From: CAZXNF01 sp050741255
GTDB taxonomy: Bacteria > Pseudomonadota > Gammaproteobacteria > Burkholderiales > SG8-41
NCBI GenBank assembly: GCA_050741255.1
Contig: JBOIEQ010000178.1
Span: 1 to 8,590, forward strand
Direction: 5' to 3'
DNA: 8,590 nucleotides
Part shown: piece by piece, positions 1 through 6,801 of the stretch
Numbering within the stretch: the first letter of the stretch is position 1
How the letters are laid out: each line of letters begins with the position of its first letter
Notes under the pieces: model-generated
What the model was told of the DNA's origin: nothing
What the model saw: the letters and a program-made list of their open reading frames with translations, nothing else
Database searches by the model: none
Made by a program: the position numbers and the translations under genes

Positions 1-2
1 GC

Positions 3-419
3 GCGGCGGCCGGCCCCTTCACCGGCGTCGGCGCGCGCGGTGTGCACCCACTCGCCTTGCGCGCCGCGCGCCAGGTGACGGCGCCGCGCCGGGTGGCGAT
101 CGGCAATGCCGCGCAGACTCTGCATCCGGTGGCCGGCCAGGGGTTCAACCTCGGCTTGCGCGATGCCTGGGAATTCGCACAGATCGCCGCCGAACATGCG
201 CACGATCCCGGTGCACCGCCTGTGCTGCGGGCCTATGCCGCGCGCCGGCGCGTGGACCGCTGGGCCACGATCGCAGTGACCGACAGTCTGGCTCGGGTAT
301 TCATGCCGGAAGCCGGTTGGGCACGGGGTTTGCGCGGTGCCGGTTTCGCCGTCCTGGACGGTCTGCCATCCGCCCGCCGCTTTCTTGCGCGGCGCATGAT
401 GTTCGGCGTGCGTGCCTGA
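3..419 (+). CDS. UbiH/UbiF/Coq6-family FAD-dependent monooxygenase, C-terminal part (5' truncated by window edge)
   Basis: This is the C-terminal ~138 residues of a flavoprotein aromatic hydroxylase of the ubiquinone biosynthesis group (UbiH/UbiF/VisC/Coq6), which hydroxylates the quinone ring using NAD(P)H and O2. The diagnostic stretch is the second FAD-binding motif, GNAAQTLHPVAGQGFNLGLR, which includes the family's conserved Asn, His-Pro and Gly-Gln-Gly-Phe-Asn-Leu-Gly. The frame is open to the left edge, and the residues before the GTG at 42 (ending F-T-G-V-G-A-R-G) fit the segment that precedes this motif in the family, so that GTG is internal and not a start. The missing N-terminal part should carry the GxGxxG dinucleotide fold. 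The protein ends in a basic stretch, RRMMFGVRA. UbiH, UbiF and broader-specificity paralogs cannot be told apart from this end, so no symbol is given. The family call is secure. Confidence 0.9.
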   Translation, partial: AAAGPFTGVGARGVHPLALRAARQVTAPRRVAIGNAAQTLHPVAGQGFNLGLRDAWEFAQIAAEHAHDPGAPPVLRAYAARRRVDRWATIAVTDSLARVFMPEAGWARGLRGAGFAVLDGLPSARRFLARRMMFGVRA

Positions 420-436
420 TCGGTCGTCAGTACCGA

Positions 437-465
437 AAACGCAACACGCGAGGCCGCGTTTCTTT
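437..465 (+). terminator. putative intrinsic terminator after the monooxygenase gene
   Basis: Starting 17 bp after the upstream stop codon, two mutually exclusive inverted repeats lead into the T-rich tail TTTCTTT. One is ACGCG (446-450) paired with CGCGT (455-459) around a 4-nt loop. The other is AAACGC (437-442) paired with GCGTTT (456-461). Stems are short and the T tract is broken by one C, so termination may be partial. The end of the element overlaps the proposed -35 region for dusB. Confidence 0.4.
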
Positions 466-491
466 GCTTGCCCGCGCGGCGCGATTACAAT
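464..491 (+). promoter_or_regulatory. putative sigma-70 promoter for dusB-fis-purH
   Basis: The -10 candidate TACAAT (486-491) differs from TATAAT at one position. TTGCTT (464-469) lies 16 bp upstream as a weak -35 candidate with matching TTG. A start site near 497-499 would give a leader of about 40 nt before the dusB ATG. The -10 match and its position just upstream of the operon are the main support; the -35 is poor. Confidence 0.5.
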
Positions 492-536
492 GCGCGTCCT
501 CCCCTTGTTTGCATTCACGCCGCTTCCCATTTCCTC

Positions 537-1553
537 ATGCGTATCGGGCCTTACGCGCTGAAGAACCGTCTGATCGTCGCCCCGATGGCGGGCGTCACCG
601 ATCGGCCGTTCCGCCAGCTCTGCAAACGCATGGGCGCGGGCATGGCGGTGTCGGAAATGGTCGCGTCGAACTCGCTCCTGTGGGGTTCCGAGAAGACGCT
701 CCGCCGCGGCAACCACGACGGCGAGGTCGAGCCCAAGGTCGTGCAGATCGCCGGCGCCGATCCCGCGATGATGGCCGAAGCCGCCCAGTTCAACGTCGAC
801 AAGGGCGCGCACATCATCGACATCAACATGGGCTGCCCGGCCAAGAAGGTCTGCAACGTCATGGCCGGTTCGGCCTTGATGAAGGACGAGCCGCTGGTCG
901 CCCGCATCCTCGAAGCGGTGGTCGGCGCGGTCAGCGTGCCGGTCACGCTCAAGTTCCGCACCGGCTGGGACAAGCTCAACCGCAACGCACTGACGATCGC
1001 GCGCATCGCGGAAGGATCGGGCGTGCAGTCCATCGCCATCCACGGCCGCACGCGCGCCTGCGCCTACACCGGCGACGCCGAATACGACACCATCCGCGCG
1101 GTCAAGCAGGCGGTGGGTATCCCGGTCATCGCCAACGGCGACATCACCACGCCGGAAAAGGCGAAGTTCGTGCTGGAGTACACCGGCGCCGACGCGGTGA
1201 TGATCGGCCGTGCCGCGCAGGGCCGGCCGTGGATCTTCCGCGAGATCCAGCATTACCTTGAAACGGGCACGCACCTGCCGCCGCCCGAGGTCGCCGAAAT
1301 CCACGCCGTGCTGCGCGCGCACCTGGCGGATCTGTATGCGTTCTATGGGGAGCTGACGGGCGTGCGCATCGCGCGCAAGCACATCAGCTGGTACACGAAG
1401 GGGCTGGCCGGATCGTGCGCGTTCCGGCACCGCATGAACCAGTTGGGGACGACCGGCGAACAGCTGGTCGCGATCGACGCATTTTTCGCCGCCCAGGCGG
1501 CGCGCGACGATCGGCTGGTCTACAGCGAAGAAGTGGAGGAGCTTGCCGCATGA
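537..1553 (+). CDS. dusB: tRNA-dihydrouridine synthase B
   Basis: This FMN enzyme reduces specific uridines of tRNA to dihydrouridine with NADPH in the cytoplasm. The 338-residue product shows the Dus signatures in order: APMAGVTDRPFR (15-26) at the start of the TIM barrel, INMGCPAKKVCN (96-107) with the catalytic Cys100, K139 in LKFRTGW as an FMN contact, IHGRTR (168-173), and the NGDI and GRAAQGRPWIF phosphate-binding segments near 200-235. A C-terminal helical tRNA-binding domain follows. The start at 537 places MRIGPYALKNRLIVAPMAG at the usual N-terminus; the frame is open upstream to a TTG at 468, but that would lie in the proposed -35 box. No Shine-Dalgarno sequence precedes the ATG and the leader is pyrimidine-rich. 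The stop overlaps the fis start, the classic dusB-fis arrangement, which supports the B subtype over DusA or DusC. Confidence 0.95.
   Translation: MRIGPYALKNRLIVAPMAGVTDRPFRQLCKRMGAGMAVSEMVASNSLLWGSEKTLRRGNHDGEVEPKVVQIAGADPAMMAEAAQFNVDKGAHIIDINMGCPAKKVCNVMAGSALMKDEPLVARILEAVVGAVSVPVTLKFRTGWDKLNRNALTIARIAEGSGVQSIAIHGRTRACAYTGDAEYDTIRAVKQAVGIPVIANGDITTPEKAKFVLEYTGADAVMIGRAAQGRPWIFREIQHYLETGTHLPPPEVAEIHAVLRAHLADLYAFYGELTGVRIARKHISWYTKGLAGSCAFRHRMNQLGTTGEQLVAIDAFFAAQAARDDRLVYSEEVEELAA
1535..1540 (+). promoter_or_regulatory. ribosome binding site for fis
   Basis: GGAGGA lies 9 nt before the ATG at 1550, inside the last codons of dusB. It fixes the fis start at 1550 over the in-frame ATG at 1568 (Met7), which has no such motif at a proper distance. 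Confidence 0.7.
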
Positions 1554-1789
1554 CCAACGACAACGATATGTCGCGCTCGGTGCGCCGCGCGATCGAGGGC
1601 TATTTCCGCGACCTGGACGGCGAAAAGCCGAGCCGCGTCTACCGCATGGTGATCGACTGCGTGGAGAAACCGCTGCTCGAAACGGTCCTGCACCGCGTGC
1701 GCGGCAACCAGACGCACGCCGCCGCGATGCTCGGCATCAACCGCAACACCCTGCGCAAGAAGATGAAGGAGCACGGAATCAAGGGCTAG
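1550..1789 (+). CDS. fis: Fis family DNA-binding nucleoid protein
   Basis: Fis is a small homodimeric protein that bends DNA, shapes the nucleoid and regulates many promoters. The 79-residue product matches the Fis core: a dimerisation helix region (SVRRAIEGYFRDLDGE, 10-25), the conserved PLLETVL (41-47), and a C-terminal helix-turn-helix, RGNQTHAAAMLGINRNTLRK (51-70), very close to the E. coli recognition region. E. coli Fis has 98 residues. The missing ~20 lie at the N-terminus, which in E. coli carries the beta-hairpin arm needed to activate Hin/Gin-type invertases, so this protein probably lacks that activity. The gene starts within the dusB stop (ATGA at 1550-1553), implying translational coupling. 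purH follows after 16 bp. Short Fis proteins are usual in betaproteobacteria, so this is not a truncation. Confidence 0.93.
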   Translation: MTNDNDMSRSVRRAIEGYFRDLDGEKPSRVYRMVIDCVEKPLLETVLHRVRGNQTHAAAMLGINRNTLRKKMKEHGIKG

Positions 1790-1805
1790 AAATCCTGGTT
1801 CCCGT

Positions 1806-3389
<1,584 letters not shown>

Positions 3390-3393
3390 TCGT

Positions 3394-3418
3394 GAGGGGT
3401 GAGGAGAGAGGGGTGAGG
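3394..3418 (+). repeat. direct repeat GAGGGGTGAGG in a purine-rich arm
   Basis: An exact 11-bp unit occurs at 3394-3404 and 3408-3418 with a 14-bp period, immediately after the purH stop. It forms the left, G/A-rich arm of the purH-purD spacer. Iterated GTGAGGGG-type units recall intergenic repeat families, but membership cannot be shown from one copy. Confidence 0.7.
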
Positions 3419-3449
3419 GAAAATCTTCTACGGCGGGACCGTGTCGCGG

Positions 3450-3485
3450 TTTCCCCCCTCCCCCCTCCCCCCTTTCCCCTCTCCC
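3450..3485 (+). repeat. 36-nt pyrimidine tract with perfect mirror repeat and (CCCCCCT)3
   Basis: Positions 3450-3485 contain only C (26) and T (10). Within it, 3450-3475 reads TTT-C6-T-C6-T-C6-TTT, a perfect 26-nt mirror repeat, and 3453-3473 is three tandem CCCCCCT units. The minus strand therefore carries G-runs of 4, 6, 6 and 6 separated by AAA, A and A, a textbook intramolecular G-quadruplex pattern. The tract ends 4 nt before the purD ATG and replaces the region where a Shine-Dalgarno sequence would sit. In RNA the C-rich, G-free stretch also resembles a Rho loading region. It can pair imperfectly with the purine-rich arm at 3392-3422 (AAA/TTT and GGG/CCC next to a 27-nt loop). The sequence patterns are certain; any function is inferred. 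Confidence 0.8.
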
Positions 3486-3489
3486 AAAA

Positions 3490-4758
3490 ATGAAACTCCT
3501 CGTCATCGGTTCGGGTGGTCGCGAGCACGCCATCGCCTGGCGGCTCGCACGGTCGCCGCGCGTGACCAAGGTGCTCGTGGCGCCCGGTAACGCCGGTACT
3601 GCGCGCGAGGAAGGCGTCGAGAACGTGGCCGTCACCGCCATCCCGGACCTCATCGCGCTGGCGAAGAAGGAAGCGATCGCCCTGACCGTGGTCGGACCCG
3701 AAGCACCGCTGGCCGAGGGTGTGGTGGATGCGTTCCAGGCGGCGGGTCTGCGCATCTTCGGCCCGTCGCGCGCCGCGGCGCAGCTCGAAAGCTCCAAGGA
3801 TTTCGCCAAGGCCTTCATGCACCGCCACGGCATCCCGACCGCCGCGTATGAAACCTTCACCGATGCGGCGGCGGCTCACCGCTACGTCGACGCGCACGGC
3901 GCGCCCATCGTGATCAAGGCCGACGGCCTTGCCGCCGGCAAGGGCGTGGTGGTCGCGATGGATCTCAAGACCGCGCACGACGCCGTGGACATGATGCTGG
4001 TCTCCAACAAAATGGGCGCGGCCGGGGCGCGTGTCGTCATCGAGGATTTCCTGGACGGCGAGGAAGCGAGCTTCATCGTCATGAGCGACGGCCGTCACGT
4101 GTTGCCGCTCGCCACCAGCCAGGACCACAAGCGTTTGCGCGATGGCGACCAGGGACCCAATACTGGCGGCATGGGTGCCTATTCGCCCGCACCGGTGGTC
4201 ACGCCCGCCGTGCATGCGCGTGCGATGCGCGAGGTGATCCTGCCGGCGATTGCGGGCATGGAGAAGGACGGCACGCCCTTCACAGGCTTCCTCTACGCGG
4301 GGTTGATGATCCTGCCGGGCGGCGCGGTGAAGGTGGTCGAGTTCAACTGCCGGCTCGGCGATCCGGAGACGCAGCCCATCCTCATGCGCCTGAAGAGCGA
4401 TCTGCACGCACTGATCGATCACGCCGTGTCCGGCACGCTGGACAAAGCCGAAGCGGACTGGGATCCGCGCGTGGCGCTCGGCATCGTGCTGGCGGCGGCG
4501 GGCTACCCCGATGATCCGCGCAAGGGCGACGCCATCACCGGGCTGCCGGTGCCGGGCGAGGACTTCCGGGTGTTTCACGCAGGCACCACGCTCGCGGACC
4601 AGCAGCCGGTCACCAACGGCGGCCGCGTGCTGTGCGTCACCGCGCTGGGCCACAACGTGAAGATGGCACAGAAGCGCGCTTACGCGGTGGCCGACGGCAT
4701 CCGTTTCGACGGCATGCAGCTGCGCCGCGACATCGGCCACCGCGCCATCAAGCCGTAG
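3490..4758 (+). CDS. purD: phosphoribosylamine-glycine ligase (GAR synthetase)
   Basis: PurD joins glycine to 5-phosphoribosylamine with ATP to make GAR, the second step of purine synthesis. The 422-residue protein has the normal length and domain order: N domain with MKLLVIGSGGREHAIAW (1-17) and PGNAGT (33-38), VVGPEAPLAEG (67-77), the ATP-grasp core with VIKADGLAAGKGVVV (141-155) and EDFLDGEEASF (185-195), TGGMGAYSP (225-233), the family signature RLGDPETQPIL (288-298), and a C domain with LAAAGYP and a TNGGRVLCVTALG segment. The start is fixed by the near-invariant MKxLVIGSGGREHA N-terminus, although no Shine-Dalgarno precedes it and the upstream sequence is a pure pyrimidine tract. It lies 100 bp after purH and 22 bp before hemF, so it is probably part of one transcription unit unless the spacer interferes. 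Confidence 0.97.
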   Translation: MKLLVIGSGGREHAIAWRLARSPRVTKVLVAPGNAGTAREEGVENVAVTAIPDLIALAKKEAIALTVVGPEAPLAEGVVDAFQAAGLRIFGPSRAAAQLESSKDFAKAFMHRHGIPTAAYETFTDAAAAHRYVDAHGAPIVIKADGLAAGKGVVVAMDLKTAHDAVDMMLVSNKMGAAGARVVIEDFLDGEEASFIVMSDGRHVLPLATSQDHKRLRDGDQGPNTGGMGAYSPAPVVTPAVHARAMREVILPAIAGMEKDGTPFTGFLYAGLMILPGGAVKVVEFNCRLGDPETQPILMRLKSDLHALIDHAVSGTLDKAEADWDPRVALGIVLAAAGYPDDPRKGDAITGLPVPGEDFRVFHAGTTLADQQPVTNGGRVLCVTALGHNVKMAQKRAYAVADGIRFDGMQLRRDIGHRAIKP

Positions 4759-4780
4759 CCGCGCGACCCCGCGTACCGCC

Positions 4781-5674
4781 ATGGACGTCGCCGCGGTCAA
4801 ACAGTATCTGACAGGCCTGCAGGCGCGCATCGTCGAAGGGCTCGAGCGTCTGGACGGCGGCCGTTTCGGCGCGGACGCGTGGACGCGCCCCGAAGGCGGC
4901 GGCGGTCTGTCCCGCATCCTGGAAGACGGTGCCTTGTTCGAGCGCGCGGGCGTCGGGTTTTCCCATGTGACGGGCAGCAGTCTGCCGCCGTCGGCCACGC
5001 ATGCGCGGCCGGAGCTTGCCGGGCGCGGCTTCGAGGCCATGGGCGTGTCGCTGGTGCTGCATCCGCGCAACCCCTACGTGCCGACCGTGCATCTCAACGT
5101 GCGCTGCTTCACCGCAACGAAAGCCGGGGCGGACCCCGTGTGGTGGTTCGGCGGTGGCATGGATCTGACGCCCTATTACGGCTACGAGGAAGACGCCCGC
5201 CACTTTCACGCCACCTGCCGCGACGCGCTCACGCCCTTCGGTACGGACGTGCACGCCAAATACAAGCGCTGGTGCGACGAGTACTTCTTCCTCAAGCACC
5301 GCAACGAACCGCGTGGCATCGGCGGCATCTTCTACGATGACCTCAACGCTCCTGATTTCGCCACCTGCTTCGCGCTCATGCAAAGCGTCGGCGATCGCTT
5401 TCTGCCGGCCTACGCGCCCATCGTCGAACGCCGACGCGCGCTGCCGTACGGCGAGCGCGAGCGCGAGTGGCAGGCGGTCCGCCGCGGCCGCTACGTCGAG
5501 TTCAACCTGGTGTGGGACCGCGGCACGCTGTTTGGCCTGCAGTCGGGCGGGCGCACCGAATCGATTCTGATGTCGATGCCGCCGCGGGTGGCGTGGCGCT
5601 ACGACCGGAAGCCGGAGCAGGGAACGCCGGAAGCGGCGTTGCTGGCGTTTCTCCAGCCTCGCGACTGGGCATAA
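4781..5674 (+). CDS. hemF: oxygen-dependent coproporphyrinogen III oxidase
   Basis: HemF converts coproporphyrinogen III to protoporphyrinogen IX by two O2-dependent oxidative decarboxylations in aerobic heme synthesis; it acts as a soluble homodimer. The 297 residues cover the full family length. Visible motifs are GGGGLSRILEDG (39-50), GVGFSHVTGSSLPPSAT (57-73), WWFGGGMDLTPYYGYEED (121-138), the family signature around YFFLKHRNEPRGIGGIFYDD (168-187), and RGRYVEFNLVWDRGT (235-249). The four histidines at 94, 104, 143 and 173 keep the spacing of the E. coli residues 96, 106, 145 and 175. The start gives an N-terminus (VKQYLTGLQ) like that of E. coli HemF. No clear Shine-Dalgarno is seen in the 22-bp gap after purD. 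The oxygen-dependent enzyme implies aerobic or facultative growth. Confidence 0.97.
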   Translation: MDVAAVKQYLTGLQARIVEGLERLDGGRFGADAWTRPEGGGGLSRILEDGALFERAGVGFSHVTGSSLPPSATHARPELAGRGFEAMGVSLVLHPRNPYVPTVHLNVRCFTATKAGADPVWWFGGGMDLTPYYGYEEDARHFHATCRDALTPFGTDVHAKYKRWCDEYFFLKHRNEPRGIGGIFYDDLNAPDFATCFALMQSVGDRFLPAYAPIVERRRALPYGEREREWQAVRRGRYVEFNLVWDRGTLFGLQSGGRTESILMSMPPRVAWRYDRKPEQGTPEAALLAFLQPRDWA

Positions 5675-5681
5675 GTACTGC

Positions 5682-5713
5682 TTGCAGAGAGGGGACTTCG
5701 CTTGTATTCAAGC
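5682..5713 (+). promoter_or_regulatory. inverted repeat with weak promoter-like spacing upstream of the Bug gene
   Basis: In the 77-bp gap after hemF, GCTTG (5700-5704) and CAAGC (5709-5713) flank TATT, giving a short hairpin or operator-like palindrome. A larger AGAGG/CCTCT pair (5688-5692 with 5721-5725) encloses it. TTGCAG (5682-5687) and TATTCA (5705-5710) sit 17 bp apart, like -35 and -10 elements, but each matches consensus at only three of six positions. No T tract follows, so a terminator reading is unlikely. Confidence 0.25.
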
Positions 5714-5740
5714 AAGCACACCTCTTCGTTACCCAGCATC

Positions 5741-5746
5741 AGGAGA
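5741..5746 (+). promoter_or_regulatory. ribosome binding site for the Bug-family gene
   Basis: AGGAGA lies 5 nt before the ATG at 5752. It sets the start there, directly ahead of a signal peptide, although the same frame is open much further upstream into hemF. Confidence 0.75.
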
Positions 5747-5751
5747 TCGAC

Positions 5752-6741
5752 ATGCGTTCACGATTGCCGGAAACCGCCACGCTCGCACTGTCGATCGTGG
5801 GTTGCGCCGCCGCCCTGTTGCCCGCGGTTTCCCATGCGCAGAACTATCCGTCACGGCCGGTGCGGATGATCGTCGGCTATCCGGCGGGTGGCAGCATCGA
5901 TACCGTGGGCAGGATTACCGCGCAGGCATTTACCGAGTCCATGGGGCAGACGTTCCTCGTCGAGAACCGCCCGGGGGCTTCGGCGACGATCGCCACCGTC
6001 GCCGTGGTGAAGGCGCCGACCGACGGTTACATGCTGCTCGTCGGCGCGCAGGCCTCCTTGTCCGGCGCTCTCAGCATGATCGCGAATCTGCCCTACGATC
6101 CTCTCCGCGATCTGAGCGCGATCGCGCTCCTCGCCAACCAGCCGAATGTGCTGGTCGTGCATCCGAGCGTCCCGGTGCGCACGACGAAGGAGTTCATCGC
6201 GCTCGCGAAAGCGCGCCCCGGGAAACTCTCCTACGGGTCCTCCGGGATGGGCTCGACCCAGCATCTGTCTTCCGAACTGTTCGCGATGATGACGAAAACA
6301 GATCTTTTCCATGTGCCGTACAAAGGCGGTGCACCGGCAACGATCGACCTGCTGAGCGGCCAGCTTGACTTCACCTTCACGCCGGTGCCGACCGCGGGGC
6401 CCTATATCAAGGCGGACCGGCTGCGGGCGATCGCGCTGACATCGATCCGTCGCAACGAGTCGCTGCCGGGCGTACCTACACTCGACGAAACCGGCGTGCG
6501 TGGTTACGACTTCGGCGGCTACATCGCGCTGCTCGGTCCCGCCAAAATGCCCCGCGAGCTGGTGCTGAAGCTGAATGCCGAAGTGCAGAAAGCGGTGAAA
6601 GACCCGAACGTGCGTAAGCGGCTGGTGGATCTAGGCCTCGACGTGCCCGGCGGCACGCCCGAGCAGTTCACGGAATTCATGAAGCAGGACATGGAGAAGT
6701 GCGCGAAGATCGTCGCGGCGGCCAAGATCCAGCCGCAGTAG
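5752..6741 (+). CDS. Bug/TctC-family periplasmic solute-binding protein
   Basis: Bug proteins are the extracytoplasmic receptors of tripartite tricarboxylate transporters and bind carboxylates, amino acids or related small molecules. The 329-residue product starts with a signal peptide (two arginines in the first four residues, hydrophobic core ~9-26, likely cleavage after S-H-A at 27-29). The mature protein has family marks: YPSRPVRMIVGYPAGGSIDT (32-51) with the G-G-x-x-D ligand-loop motif, VENRPGAS (70-77), PTDGYMLLVG, the FHVPYKGG segment, and GVPTLDETG near the C-terminal lobe. The start is set by a strong AGGAGA site and the signal peptide. No TctA or TctB membrane genes are nearby, so the transporter partner, if any, is encoded elsewhere. 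Ligand identity cannot be read from sequence. A DUF1028 gene follows in the same direction after 60 bp, which may hint at a shared substrate. Confidence 0.92.
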   Translation: MRSRLPETATLALSIVGCAAALLPAVSHAQNYPSRPVRMIVGYPAGGSIDTVGRITAQAFTESMGQTFLVENRPGASATIATVAVVKAPTDGYMLLVGAQASLSGALSMIANLPYDPLRDLSAIALLANQPNVLVVHPSVPVRTTKEFIALAKARPGKLSYGSSGMGSTQHLSSELFAMMTKTDLFHVPYKGGAPATIDLLSGQLDFTFTPVPTAGPYIKADRLRAIALTSIRRNESLPGVPTLDETGVRGYDFGGYIALLGPAKMPRELVLKLNAEVQKAVKDPNVRKRLVDLGLDVPGGTPEQFTEFMKQDMEKCAKIVAAAKIQPQ

Positions 6742-6749
6742 ACCGGAAG

Positions 6750-6771
6750 GCCCCCTTGGGGGCGTGCTTTT
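6750..6771 (+). terminator. terminator-like hairpin after the Bug gene
   Basis: GCCCCC (6750-6755) and GGGGGC (6758-6763) form a perfect 6-bp palindromic arm pair; as RNA it would fold as a 5-bp GC stem closed by a CUUG tetraloop. The run TTTT comes at 6768-6771, 4 nt after the stem, so the U tract is short and displaced. It may end or attenuate the Bug transcript just before the DUF1028 gene. Confidence 0.5.
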
Positions 6772-6787
6772 CAGCCGTAACCATCAC

Positions 6788-6795
6788 AGGAGAGG
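6788..6795 (+). promoter_or_regulatory. ribosome binding site for the DUF1028 gene
   Basis: AGGAGAGG lies 6 nt before the ATG at 6802, a strong Shine-Dalgarno sequence that supports this start. Confidence 0.75.
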
Positions 6796-6801
6796 CAGGC
6801 C

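Noticed and set aside
42..44. GTG as a start of a 125-residue protein
   Set aside because: The same frame is open to the left edge and the preceding residues match the monooxygenase family, so the gene is truncated by the window.
437..465. PurR-type operator upstream of the operon
   Set aside because: ACGCAA appears, but the symmetric other half of the enterobacterial PUR box is missing; the region fits a terminator hairpin better.
5467..5751. N-terminal extension of the Bug protein into hemF
   Set aside because: The extension would be out of frame inside hemF and would bury the signal peptide; AGGAGA and the ATG at 5752 give a clear start.
5797..5808. Lipobox-like I-V-G-C at residues 15-18 of the Bug protein
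   Set aside because: It fits the loose lipobox pattern, but a further hydrophobic stretch follows the Cys and a good signal peptidase I site (S-H-A then Q-N) ends it, so secretion as a soluble periplasmic protein is more likely.
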